DNA of 64,000 nucleotides, from NCBI GenBank assembly GCA_018806915.1, contig JAGKQI010000103.1, forward strand, positions 744,001 to 808,000, given 5' to 3'. Source of the DNA: Phytophthora colocasiae. Its lineage: Eukaryota; Oomycota; Peronosporomycetes; Peronosporales; Peronosporaceae. This document shows positions 45,685-56,341 of the stretch, one piece after another. The position numbers and the translations under genes were made by a program. The stretch's first letter is position 1. The number at the start of each line of letters is the position of its first letter. A model generated the notes under the pieces. The model was not told the DNA's origin. It worked only from the letters and a program-made list of their open reading frames with translations, and did no database searches.

Positions 45685-47423
45685 ATGATGCCACATGAGG
45701 ACGATGGAGATGACGCGCGCGTGGTGGAGCGCCGTCGCTTGGAGTATCTGCGGCAGCATCGAGAACGGATACAGCAGCGCTACCGGTTGGAGGCGGTACA
45801 TGAAGCTCTATACATTCTGTGGTTGTGTGGATTGACTCATGGATGCTTGCAGGAACGACGAGAGGAAGAACGTGACGTTGATGCTGCTGAAATGAAAGCT
45901 AGAAGAGATGTGGTTCGAGTTCAGAAACGTGGAGAGGAAATTAGCACAGTAGAAGGAAAGGTGGTGACATCTACCCGCAGTCTTCCAGGTATTTACGCAC
46001 GCTTCGACGATCTGGGCATGGAAGAGCTGCAGTTGCTGGCAAATCGCTACCAAAAGTCTACTTCCGGTCAAGAGCAGCTGAATCCACATGGGAAATATCA
46101 CATCCAGTACATGAAGGACACGTATCCGATCGCAGGCTCGCAGTTGAAGCTCGAGAAGGAACGTGAGATGGAGATCGCTGCTAAGAAGAAGTTGCTGCTC
46201 GCTGGCGCATCGTCGTGGATTGGAAAGAGGTTGAATAGTTCCGAGAAGGTGGATCCCACCGTAGAAAGAGGTGTTCTTAGCTTGGGTTTGGAACGTGCCC
46301 ATGGACGCTCAAAGCTGGAATATTACGCCAGTAAATTCACGACATCGCTAAAAGATGAACAGGAACAGGTGCAACGGGCGAAAGACGAACGAAGAATTCG
46401 ATTGAGTGAGGTGCATCATCGCGAAGGGATGGAGCAGTTCTGGAGGTTGATGCACAATTCACCAACACGGTGAGGAATGACTCGAAGTCCGAGTGCTTTG
46501 TGATAACTAATTTGTGCTCTTTGTCACAGTGAGGTGATTGCGTGGCTTAAGTTTCACTCGTTCCCCGACGTAAATATTCCTGTTCGTCTCGTCGATAGCT
46601 GCGCGGGCAGTATAGCTGTGTACGAAGACAGAACGTCAGGTGTCACTCCTCTAATGGCGGCATGCCGTTCATTGTGTGTTGAACTCGTGCGTTGCCTATT
46701 GGATCATGGGGCAGTCGTGTGGCTTACTACTGCAAACGGTGACACAGCACTTCACTTCCTCTGGAAGGACTGGAATCTTGAAGCAACGAATTCTATGAAG
46801 GATGTTGCCACACTAATGCTACGAAGCCAACATGTCCAAATGATTCTTGTGGATCTGTTGGGGAAAGAGGTCGATGTCAACGCACAGGTATAGTGGAAAA
46901 GCATCGCCTTTGTCTGCATCTTGCACCATAAGTACTCAAGGTGTTTGTCGAGTTATGCTTTATGTCACTAGAACACGTTTGGTGAAACTGCAGTACAATT
47001 GTGCGCTCGCTATGGTTTGCATGACTGCGCAAAATTACTCCTCAAACATGGCGCCAACCCGTTCATTCGTGATCGAAAAGGAATTTCAGCTGTAGAGTAC
47101 GCACAGAACAAGCACTACGACCATCTGCATCAGCTACTTTTGCATTACAGCACGGTTGAGCGAGTGCGTACCAGAGAAAAACAGCTACATGACACAAACG
47201 TTCTTCTCAAGCAAAAGAGAGGAACGTTGGCAGCTACTTGGTCTCAAAGTCGTACGTGTAACTTCACACATTCAGTTGTGGCTCATTTTGACAGTGTTGT
47301 GTACGACTAGCGGAGCATTTCTTCACCAACCTCAAAGTGGAGCAGACGCGCGCTGGGCATCTACGAAATCAGTACGTTGATTTACGGGGACAAGTGATCG
47401 TTTGCCCCGATGAAGACGAATAA
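45685..47423 (+). CDS. ankyrin-repeat protein with charged coiled N-terminus (4 exons)
   Basis: Exons 45685-46469, 46530-46887, 46972-47251 and 47311-47423; introns of 60, 84 and 59 bp, and phases close to 511 residues. The first 260 residues are rich in Arg, Glu and Gln and likely helical. Ankyrin repeats follow: TSGVTPLMAACRSLCVELVR.., NGDTALHFLW.., FGETAVQLCARYGLHDCAKL.. and a fourth weaker one. Exon 4 adds a conserved-looking acidic tail (FFTNLKVEQ..CPDEDE); without it the frame stops at 47310 just after the splice region. An upstream ATG at 45566 followed at once by GTGAGT could give a longer start. Its start is only 144 bp from the divergent myotubularin start. Role unknown, probably protein binding. 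Confidence 0.72.
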
Positions 47424-47502
47424 CAGCACAGGAAACTAGCGCACTCCGGTATAAAAATCGTCTAGATTGTGTTATTTATCTGTTTCAGAATCTCGAGTCG
47501 GC

Positions 47503-48732
47503 TTACTTCTTAGCCAAGGACTCACGCACAGCCTGCTCCTGCATAGCGCTAGCTCCACGCTCCTGGAACTGCTCCAGGCTGCTGTTCATAGCGTCAAAAG
47601 CAGCCTCAACCGCTGTCTCATCGCCACCCTCGAGCGCCTTGGTGAATGCAGCAGCTTGCGGCGGGCAGATAATGCGACCCATGCACAGCTGGAGAGCCAT
47701 CGCTGCTTGTGAGCACTGCACTTCATTGCTGCAAATCTGGACCTCTTGCATGCAACTCTTGCATGTGTCCTTAACCTTGGCAAACGTCTGCTCGACTTCC
47801 TCCACAGAAAGAGGCGGCAGAGCATCCTTATCCTCCTGAGAGCGTTCAACCAGCGCGGAGCGAGCAGTAAGATCGGGGCCTTTTAGCCCGTTCAGGAAGC
47901 CCAAAACAGGGAACTTAATCCTATCGACCAGATCGCTCACCGAGTCGACAGCAGGGCGAGCATACATGGAAATACTCTTGACCTTGTCCTCTGAGTGTAG
48001 TTCCGGCACTTCATCCTGCACGGACTTATCGTCGTCGAAGTAGTAATCAATCACGTAGCGCACCTGTGTGTTGTCACTGCGTAGGACAGTCCAGTCGTGA
48101 CGGTCGAACGGTTTGCCGTATCCGAGCATGTTCTTGACCCAAGCGATAGGCGTAAGTTTGTCCGGTCGGCCGCAGAATTTGAGCAACTTTGAGCTCTCGA
48201 GATCCGGATGACACACCTTCTCATAATGCTCCACTTGTGCCCAAGCGCGCTCGTTCATGTTGTTGTGGATGGACACGATAGCCCTCACATCGCCCTCATG
48301 TACGTCCTCGCCCTTACCCTTGCGCTTGAGAGCATTGAAGAACATTTGCTCGGACGGGTACAGCCACGTGCCTTCAGTTCCGCCCTTAGGGATCGTAGAC
48401 TGCACACGGTCCTGAGGCAGCGGGTAGCGCTGCTCAGCGTTGGGGTCCTGATTGGGGTTGTACGGCATCATGTTGGTCGGGTCGATGCGCTGGCCGTAGA
48501 CATTGTAGACCTCCTGTTCTTCCTTGCCGTCTCTGACTACAGGGCAACCACCAGCCATGGCGTCGGCTACTGCCGGCTTCTTGTCATGTTGCACAGGACA
48601 ACCCTCAACCTTCTTGGTGTCGTGCTGAACGGGGCATCCTTCCGTCTTCTTGGCATCATGCTGCACTGGACAGCCACCCTTCTGACTGGCAGCAGTCTCA
48701 GTAGTTGCAGGTGTACTTACTTGGTTACCCAT
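47503..48732 (-). CDS. holocytochrome c synthase (cytochrome c heme lyase) with Cys-rich tail
   Basis: 409 residues from the first ATG, single exon. It attaches heme to apocytochrome c in the mitochondrial intermembrane space. Four Cys-Pro motifs (C21, C33, C45, C63; three as GCPVQHD) precede the catalytic domain; family members usually have fewer. The HNNMNERAW block holds the likely heme-ligand H156, and PFDRHDWTV (208-216) and ARPAVDSVSDLVDR (258-271) are family blocks. After residue 275 comes an extension with C324, C327, C334, C340, C350 and C356, where C324/C334 and C340/C350 each have Cx9C spacing as in CHCH proteins. The N-terminus MGNQVST resembles a myristoylation site. Confidence 0.9.
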   Translation of the reverse strand: MGNQVSTPATTETAASQKGGCPVQHDAKKTEGCPVQHDTKKVEGCPVQHDKKPAVADAMAGGCPVVRDGKEEQEVYNVYGQRIDPTNMMPYNPNQDPNAEQRYPLPQDRVQSTIPKGGTEGTWLYPSEQMFFNALKRKGKGEDVHEGDVRAIVSIHNNMNERAWAQVEHYEKVCHPDLESSKLLKFCGRPDKLTPIAWVKNMLGYGKPFDRHDWTVLRSDNTQVRYVIDYYFDDDKSVQDEVPELHSEDKVKSISMYARPAVDSVSDLVDRIKFPVLGFLNGLKGPDLTARSALVERSQEDKDALPPLSVEEVEQTFAKVKDTCKSCMQEVQICSNEVQCSQAAMALQLCMGRIICPPQAAAFTKALEGGDETAVEAAFDAMNSSLEQFQERGASAMQEQAVRESLAKK

Positions 48733-49233
48733 ATTATCTTTGAGAAGTGAACTCTTGAGACTAAAGACGTTCTTCAAACGAGCGGTTGGTAACGCAAGTG
48801 GTTCTTGATGGGGTATCCGCGTTAAGTTCGGTGATACATAACTGTTGCCACCATCTACACACTATTGATTACTGTCACAAAATGATTGAAAAAGTGCTTT
48901 TCTAACGAACGTACTTATTAAAAATATGCGAACTTAAGATTTTGCGGAGATTTATAAACAGACAGAACGTGTGGCATAGCTCTTGATCTATTTTCTAAAG
49001 TCTAAGCGTTTTGGTTGGCCTGTGATGGCCTGCTGAGGGTTGGTGGCGGTGGGAGGTCGAGTCGTTAGTATTAGAGCCAATCCATTGTCCTTATTGTCTT
49101 GTGAGGTACGAAAGAGGCTGTAGTTACGTTCATTATATAGTAAAGACGAATAGCTGCCTGTGAATGACATCCTTTAGCAATGATTGAGACGTGAGAGACT
49201 GACGAATTGTTGTGTATAATTGCAGATTCCAAC
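48733..49233. promoter_or_regulatory. divergent promoter between HCCS-like and eS6 genes
   Basis: About 500 bp between two start codons on opposite strands. Just before the eS6 ATG, a T-rich stretch ending TGTATAATTGCAG looks like a 3' splice site, so eS6 may have a 5'-UTR intron. No other site is certain. Confidence 0.4.
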
Positions 49234-50067
49234 ATGAAGCTCAACATTGCCAACCCCTTGACGGGTGCCCAGAAGGTGCTCGAAGTCGATGACGAGCACA
49301 AGCTCCGCGCTTTCTACGAGAAGCGCATCTCCCAGGAGGTGGAGGGCGACGTTCTCGGAGACGAGTTCAAGGGCTTCATCTTCCGCGTGTCTGGCGGTAA
49401 CGACAAGCAGGGTTTCCCCATGAAGCAGGGTGTCCTGTCCAACGGCCGTGCCCGTCTTCTGCTTTCCAAGGGCAAGACGTGCTACCGTCCCCGTCGCAAG
49501 GGTGAGCGCAAGCGCAAGTCGGTGCGCGGTTGCATTGTCGGCCCGGACCTTTCGGTGCTCAACCTGGTGGTCGTCAAGGCCGGCGAGGCTGACGTCCCCG
49601 GCCTGACCGACGTGCAGATCCCGCGTCGTCTTGGCCCTAAGCGTGCCTCGAACATCCGCAAGCTGTTCAACCTGACCAAGGAGGACGATGTGCGTAAGTA
49701 CGTGATCCGTCGTAAGTTCGACTCCAAGACGGGCAAGAAGAACGACAAGGCCCCCAAGATCCAGCGTCTTGTGACCCCGCGTACGCTCCACCACAAGCGC
49801 CAGATTGCCCTCAAGAAGGTGCAGCAGCGCGAGAAGGTGCAGCGCGAGGCCGCCGAGTACAACCGTCTCCACGCTCAGGTGCGTCTCTTTCTTCATGTTC
49901 TTTTATTTGGATGAGGTACTGATTGTATGTATGCGCGAATGTTTGGAACTATCCTGCTCCTTTTTCGCCTTATGGCACTGCAGCGCGTTAAGGAGCAGAA
50001 GGACCGTCGTGCCAGCGAGATCGCCAAGCGTCGCAGCAGCCGCAAGGCCTCGTCGGTCAAGGCTTAA
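49234..50067 (+). CDS. 40S ribosomal protein S6 (eS6)
   Basis: Exons 49234-49878 and 49984-50067 around a 105-bp intron (CAG|GTGCGT..GCAG); 242 residues. The start [14 protein letters not shown], the central GFPMKQGVL and [20 protein letters not shown] blocks, and [16 protein letters not shown] are diagnostic. The second exon encodes the C-terminal helix and the phosphorylation tail [12 protein letters not shown], equivalent to the S6 kinase sites downstream of TOR in animals. The first in-frame ATG giving the conserved N-terminus was chosen. Codon use is strongly C/G-ending, as expected of a highly expressed gene. Confidence 0.97.
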
Positions 50068-50538
50068 GCGAAACACGCTAGCGGTTCGGAGCCCTAGGCT
50101 CAGCCTCACCTGTTTCGGGGTGAACGGTCCTGGGGCATCTCTCCTCTGCAAACGTGTTGTTCCCTACGCTTCGTCAGATGCTTAGCGTCTTGGTGAAGTG
50201 TGGGTTCGAATAACGAACAGGACAAAAGGCAATATACAATGCTCCATTTGGCAACCAACACATTTTCTTCTTTTTCTTCTTTTTTCAAACTATTGCTCTT
50301 CATCTTCTTATCAAACACTACTACTAGTAAGATTAAGCCAAATGAATTGATTTAGAAAATATCTCAAGTGAACTTGCCAATGATCTCTACGTGTACGGCA
50401 TAATGGAAGAGCCGACGTGTTTACTTGAAGAACTTGCCGACAGGCAGAAGAACCAGTACGTTGGGCTGGCTTCTTCTCTGCCCACATGAGATTGAAACTT
50501 TAGGCTGGGGGTGGCGTTTAGACGACTCGTTATATTCT
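50068..50538. other. convergent 3' intergenic region
   Basis: 470 bp between the stops of eS6 and the PNUTS-like gene. It is AT- and pyrimidine-rich (TTTTCTTCTTTTTC near 50268-50286). It should hold both 3' UTRs and poly(A) signals; no gene is seen. Confidence 0.4.
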
Positions 50539-53066
50539 TTATCTTCCTCCACGCATGTGAGCGCCAGGGACACCATGTGGCATTCCACCGGCAGGGCCAT
50601 ATCGATCCATTGGAGGAGGGCCGCCCATCATGGGACCAGCACCTCGGCCGCCCATCATGGGCCCATTGTTGTTGTTATAAATATGCTCGGGGCCGTTAGT
50701 AGGCGCCGGCTGAACATGCGCGTAGTGGCAGTTGACGCCATGTTTACAGCCCATTGGCGAGGTAAAATACCTGCAGGGCAGCGTGCCTCGGGTCTTCTTT
50801 GATGGCCGCTTGAGAGATTGCGGGGGTGCGTCGAGCATCATCCCGTTCTGGGGAGCTCCCATGGCATCAGCTTTCCGCTTTCCGGCCATAAAGGCTCCCT
50901 GTTGCGGTGGATACTGTTGCTGGTACTGGCGATCATAACCAACACCAGGACCCATCTCACCCCCATACTGCTGCTGACTACCATAAGAACTATACGCTGG
51001 CCCACCAGCATTAGGCGGTGGTTGATAGCGTCCGCGACGATACTGATCCACAATTTCAAACACACGAGCATCCGAGATGCAATTGCCATTGCGCTGTGCT
51101 TCGTCAAGCACCTGCGGCACCACATCGGGGTTGTCCATGAGAAGTGCCACCGTATTCTCTTGCAGCGGACCTAATGCTTCACGCAGCTTGCGGTCAGCCT
51201 CCGAGTCTTGACGACCATTGTACTCACTATGATCGTTGAAACCTCGCTGGTCGTAACCCGGAGCTTGTCCGTACCCTGTAGACGGATATCCCTCTCGAGA
51301 GTAATTAGGAGCAGAGGAGGTTTGAGGAGTCATCATCGGAGCAGAAGCAGGCGGAGCACTACTAGGTTGACTTTCGACCACATCACTCAGTGGAATCTCC
51401 AAAGGTGGTCCGCGGTGAGGCTCGTTCACGCGTTCCCACTCCTTTGGACTCTGAATTGGCATCTCACCAGCTAACACTTCATACTCATCCACGTGACGGC
51501 GACGACTATCCTGCACGTGCATCTCGTCTGTGACCGAATTGCTGTTCACACGTGTTGCCACAGCTTCCGGTAGACGAATAAACGCAGGAGTGCTCCACTC
51601 ACGCGACTTTGAAGCAGCAACGGCAGGTGGAATCTTGTTGTGTTGAGCGAGAAATGCATTTCGCTCGTTAGCGTGCTCACGAAGCTTCGCATCCTTGAAG
51701 GATTGGTCATCGTGACGTGGATCGTAAGGGACGAGATCTCGCCATGACTCAATCAACTTCACCTTCACAAGCTCTTTACCAGTTTCGTCAGCCCAACGAA
51801 TGCGTTTGCGCTCTTTAGTCGACGAACTCGAGGATGCTGCCGCCTTGAAGCTTTGAATTGTTGGCAGAGCCATTGACAACGTATCATCGGCACTACTAGT
51901 TGTGGTAGAACTCTCACTTGAACTGCTCGTAGCAGTGCTGGAAGCTGAAGAGTGAACATCCTCCTTCTTATCGCTCGACTTGCTGCTACTATCAACAATC
52001 TCACTCTTTTTCTTCTCCGCCTTGGCTGCTGCTGCTGCATCCTTTGCAGACTTCCGCTGCATAAGATTTCCAATCAAATCACTAGATCTTGATACAGCAC
52101 TGCCACCACCAAAAGGTAGTCGTTCTAACCTCTTGATTGAACGTTTCTTCAAAGCCTTTGGCTGCTTCAGTGGCACAGGTTTCGTGGGTGTAGATGGAGC
52201 CGAAGTGGTGGACTTGACGGAAGGCGTAGTCGTGGACGCGGACGGCTTGCTATCACTGGAGAAGCTGCCGGTCTTTGCTTTCGCTGTCGGCTGCGGCACC
52301 GAAGCCTTCTCCTTCTCTGTAAACTTGCTACGCCAAAACTTGAGAAGATCCTGGGCAGCGCGCTTGACTCGCTCTTCACGAGCGTTCTTGCGCAACTTGA
52401 CAATTGGTTCATTGATACGTGCTTCCGTAATACTAGTTAATTGCAACGGTAAGGTCTGCAGCACTTCTAAGAGTAGAACCAAAAAGTCATTGTGCTGCCA
52501 CGTGACAGCAGAGTCGACCCACGCACGAGCAACACGCAAGCCGCCACTCTTCTCAAAGGCGTTTGCACAGGCATGCGACAGCTTAGGATCACTAGCAGTG
52601 GAAGTTGCACGTAGCACTACGAGTGCCAGTGTTTGCTCTGGCTCCGTCTTGCAGCGTGATAGAACCTTGAGGAAGATCGGGAGGTTTGAAATCGATGCGA
52701 CACGAAGCTCACCGTCCACAAGGGACAGCAAGGACGCCTCAGCACTTGACGGCGTCAACTTGGAGCTGTTACTGCGGCTCATCATGTTCTGAAGTACGTT
52801 GGGAACCTGAATTGAAACAGTTAGCTCATGGAACCGAAGTAGATAACCACAACGCACTCACTAACCTTTTGGTCGGCTGGAAGCTTTACGGGAACTGGAG
52901 CTGAGACTTGAACTTGTTGAACTGGTTGTTGCTTCACAAACTGCGGAGCTCCCATGGACACTGGCTGCATCATCGCTTGAAAGCCACCTTGAGAGTGCAG
53001 AGCTCCGCCGAACTGCGAGTGCTCCAGCATACTTGTGAAGCTGGTTGGCTCCATATTAACGTTCAT
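50539..53066 (-). CDS. PNUTS-like PP1 regulatory subunit (TFIIS-N, RVxF, CCCH)
   Basis: Exons 53066-52866 and 52806-50539 around a 59-bp intron; 822 residues. A helical TFIIS N-terminal (LW) domain spans about 90-225. A Ser/Lys-rich linker leads to KRIRWADETGKELVKVKLIE (R402-W405), an RVxF-type protein phosphatase 1 docking motif in the same setting as animal PNUTS. A CCCH finger C-x8-C-x5-C-x3-H occupies 745-764 (CRYFTSPMGCKHGVNCHYAH), followed by a Gly/Met/Pro-rich tail. This order matches PPP1R10/PNUTS, which targets PP1 to RNA polymerase II and chromatin and controls elongation and termination. N-terminal residues 1-67 are Gln/Val/Pro-rich. Confidence 0.85.
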
Positions 53067-53987
53067 CGTCTAGACAAGGGTGCACACATGCAAAGTGAGT
53101 CATCTCTGTTTATCTCCCAGTACAGCATAGGACTGCTACGTGCTCCAGGCATCGAACACCGAACATCTCCACACTCTTCTCCTAGGTTCTCGAAGTTGAC
53201 GATCACTCTTCATCATGAGATCGGCGGGCTCGAGAGCCGGAGGCTTCCATCATTGCTCCACGTCAGCTCATTAACATTGTAACGAGCCATCACCTGAGGT
53301 AACGTTTCTCTCAAGTCAAGAGCGTGACAACAGCTACGGCCAGAATAGACCGTGGAAGAACCAGCAACGGAGAAGTACCGAGTGTGTATGTGGTGCAGTT
53401 GCATTTTGCAAAGTGCGGAAACGACGGCAACTACGCCTTCATTGTGCACGGAAGCAGCCAATACTTTCTTCTAACTACAAGAATCAATACTGTCATCATT
53501 ACCTTGAACAATAAGTTGGTATGTGCGTTGGAATAGGCGTTCAAAACCCGATATCGAAGGGGAAGCGACGTCCAAAAGAGAGACGGAACGACGGACAGCG
53601 AGCGACGTGTACAGACGACCGACTGATTGAAGAACTGACGAGTCGGAATGCAAAGGAAACAGACGCCCGAGAACAGCAAGAGGACGGAGGGGGAGGGGGG
53701 AGAACACCGACAGCCGAGGGGAAATGGAAGAAGTAAATGGGACGAATTACCAGCCCAACCGCTTTGAGATCGTTCGCTTCTACTGTTAGCGGCTTCTTCT
53801 TCTTCTGGGTGCCTTGTTCTTTGAGAATGTATGGGGAGTTTTTCTCTTTTCTCTCTGGGGAGACAGGGGGCCACTAGCTCCTACGGTTAACAAATGTTGG
53901 GACCGGTTCGGTTACCTCGATTCTATGACATGAGAAGAGTGACGTTGAAAAACCTCTACAAACCGATTAATTGAAGTTTTGACGAGA
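53067..53987. promoter_or_regulatory. divergent intergenic region
   Basis: 920 bp between the PNUTS-like start and the helical gene at 53988. No gene is supported. A G-run (GAGGGGGAGGGGGG near 53684-53700) is notable. Both promoters should lie here. Confidence 0.35.
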
Positions 53988-55185
53988 ATGGTAGCGCATC
54001 TCCCAGAAGTGATCGTCATCAGCGACAACGAGGATGAAGACGAGGAAGAGTCGAACAGCAACACGATGAACTCTTTTTCGTGGACGGACGTGGCCGACAG
54101 ATTGTTGCTGATGGCCAAGAGCCGCGAACTGCGAGACAACGAACAGACTATAAAGTCGCTGCTGCTGGGATTAAGCCCACTACTGAGCTACGAAATTCTC
54201 TCCACCATACGTGTGAAGTGTTAGGCGAACTACTGGTGCTTTCTCGGGGGAATAATCGGCGGTACCGGGCGTGTGAAGACCTGGTTTTGGTTGTGTGTGA
54301 AGTACTGAGTCTCATGCAGACCACAACATGTACGTCGATGGCGATGCCGAATCCTCGGATAAAAGAAGAAGGAGTTCTCGCGGTTTATAATTCTGATGCA
54401 GTTGGCTACATGTATCGGTAGATGGACAAGTGGCGATCGTTTGTGGAAGGACTTGCCCGTTCGCCAGACAGCAGAGCTTACGCTATGGCTGCTACAAGGT
54501 CGCACTTAGAGACACTGAGTGCTAATATCAAACAAACGGTTAAGAGTCTTCAAGAAACGCAAACTATTTACAAGGAAGAAAAAGAGCGTGCTGCTCAGCA
54601 GTGGGTAATCAGTTGGAGATGTGTCGAGATAAAATGGAGAAGGAGTCTAAGGAGTGTGTCCAGACCGGAGAACTTACGTTTATGATTCTGGATATGACAT
54701 TCAACAGTACGGGTGGTATTCAAGCTCGGTTCCAAGACAGTAATGATGCATACCAATCAGTGGAGCTTCATCTACGCGATTCGAAGCTGCATGGACATTT
54801 CTATCGTGCAGCGCGTCGGCTGGTGAACGTTGTTCCACTAGTTATGAGCAACCAGAACGGAAAAATGCACGAAACAACTGCTGAAAAACTCGGAAGAGAT
54901 ATGCTGGTACAACTCGAAAGTTTTAGCGCAGCACTCCAGGCTGTTATGCTTGAAAACACTCAGTATGATGGATATCAGACGACCACAACACCTGATCGCT
55001 CCGAGTTACTGCGTTTGGCGAGGCATCTTGAAGCCTTTTGGTTAATTTACCGAAACTGGCTACCAACTGTCGTTCTGGAAACATATACGAGGAGATTCGA
55101 AGTCTTGCTGGGGTCGAACAAGCAGCCAGAATGCCCGATTGGCAACGCACTCTCACGAGTTTGTGCTAATGTGCGAGCAGATTGA
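53988..55185 (+). pseudogene. helical/coiled-coil gene, frame-broken (real or by sequence error)
   Basis: Coding-like sequence runs on through three frames. 53988-54210 has an acidic patch, then SWTDVADRLLLMAKSRELRD. 54212-54685 holds CEVLGELLVLSRGNN, a TAG at 54419-54421, then the coiled coil MDKWRSFVEGLARS..TYKEEKER-like region. 54601-55185 (GNQLEMCRDKMEKES..) runs to the end. Each shift equals one missing base; at 54603-54605 a GGG run one base short would account for it. No consensus intron repairs the joints; an intron 54302-54421 could remove the TAG. I do not recognise the family. It is either a decaying gene or an intact one with homopolymer under-calls. Confidence 0.5.
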
Positions 55186-55276
55186 TAAACCCTTTTTGGA
55201 AGTAATTTACTACTGAAGTACATAGTAACTGTTGCCGGTAGTGTTCTCATTTTTGTATTTCTATGGGAGATTTACA

Positions 55277-56191
55277 TTACTTATTCACCACTGCTGGTAA
55301 GCTGTGCTGATGAGTCCTAGTTACCTTGCTACTACTATTTCCTGGTACACTTTGTCTTGTAGCACCTTTCAGTAGAGGAAGTTCAGGAGAAGCTTGCAGC
55401 TTTTGCTTGCGTTGTCGTGTCCGTAGTAGCATCTTCATTCGTTCAGGATGAGAAATCCATGTATCTGCTTGACGTTGAAGTAAGATGTTTTCCCGCACTC
55501 GTTTAAATGATTTCGTGGCTGACACAAGCTGTTGCTGTCTTGTTGCCGCAGTTAATAACTTTCTGATGCATCTTCTGTATCGTTGCCACCGTATTCGCCA
55601 TAGAAAGCTTCGAACTGCACGCTGAATAATTAATCGAGCCTGCCAACGTCTTAGTCGTTGCATGAAGATCTTACTCGCACCCTGCAACAAGACAGCAGCT
55701 CTTTGTTGACAAAGGACAAGTTTGTGGTGGGATCTATAGCATCGCTGGATTGCAACGACAGCTTTCCGGTACCTCCGTCGTTGACGAGCCAATTCCATGG
55801 CTCTCTCAAGTGTAGCTGCATACTCAAACATTTCTCTCCGAAGTTGCAGCACGTACAACCGAGCTCGCAAGCCTCGAAAACATCGCTGGATTTGAGTAGC
55901 AGATTGATGCCATCTCCGCAAAGTACGTTCCTGCAGAAGCAGTTGAACATGAGAGCGATGCTGGATCACATCTGCAAACACACTTAGTTCTTGGTGCGTC
56001 GAAAGTCTCCGACTACGATCGATTGGATCTTCATCTACGATTGAAGTTCGACCCGGAAGATACAACTGAGGTCTGGCAGCTAGAAAACGTTTCCAGGCAG
56101 CGTCTCCTTCGTGAAAGCTCTTGGAAGGGGAGTCTGGCTGCGTATACTCCGGTGTGTATATGGATAAATCAAACGGGGCCTGGAGAGCCAT
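55277..56191 (-). CDS. IQ-motif (calmodulin-binding) protein
   Basis: 304 residues from the first ATG at 56191; the open frame extends to 56302 without an ATG. Four IQ-like segments lie at about 98-113 (SATQIQRCFRGLRARL), 144-159 (AVVAIQRCYRSHHKLV), 164-179 and 185-201 (ARLIIQRAVRSFLWRI). The first two and the last have the IQxxxRxxxxR-type pattern that binds calmodulin or related EF-hand light chains. The region is strongly basic and helical. No motor or kinase domain is present, so it is probably an adaptor, perhaps cytoskeletal or flagellar. It converges on the frame-broken gene with 91 bp between stops. Confidence 0.75.
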   Translation of the reverse strand: MALQAPFDLSIYTPEYTQPDSPSKSFHEGDAAWKRFLAARPQLYLPGRTSIVDEDPIDRSRRLSTHQELSVFADVIQHRSHVQLLLQERTLRRWHQSATQIQRCFRGLRARLYVLQLRREMFEYAATLERAMELARQRRRYRKAVVAIQRCYRSHHKLVLCQQRAAVLLQGASKIFMQRLRRWQARLIIQRAVRSFLWRIRWQRYRRCIRKLLTAATRQQQLVSATKSFKRVRENILLQRQADTWISHPERMKMLLRTRQRKQKLQASPELPLLKGATRQSVPGNSSSKVTRTHQHSLPAVVNK

Positions 56192-56341
56192 CAAGGCTTT
56201 ATCACCTTCTTGTTGGGTGTCCTGACCCTGGATTCGATTCCTGAGCCAGCTCGACAGTATTTTTAGTGGTACATGAAATGGGAGCGAGGGCAGTGGAATC
56301 ACAATAGCTTAGTTGTCCAATTAGCACTACAATTTAGGATC

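Noticed and set aside
48685..48722. GTAAGT near the heme lyase start as a splice donor
   Set aside because: The nearest downstream AG gives a 35-bp intron that breaks the frame, while the unspliced frame is continuous from the ATG.
54213..54224. Intron to fix the first frame change of the helical gene
   Set aside because: The phase-correct GT..AG pair is only 14 bp apart, too short for splicing; longer options enter frames with stops.
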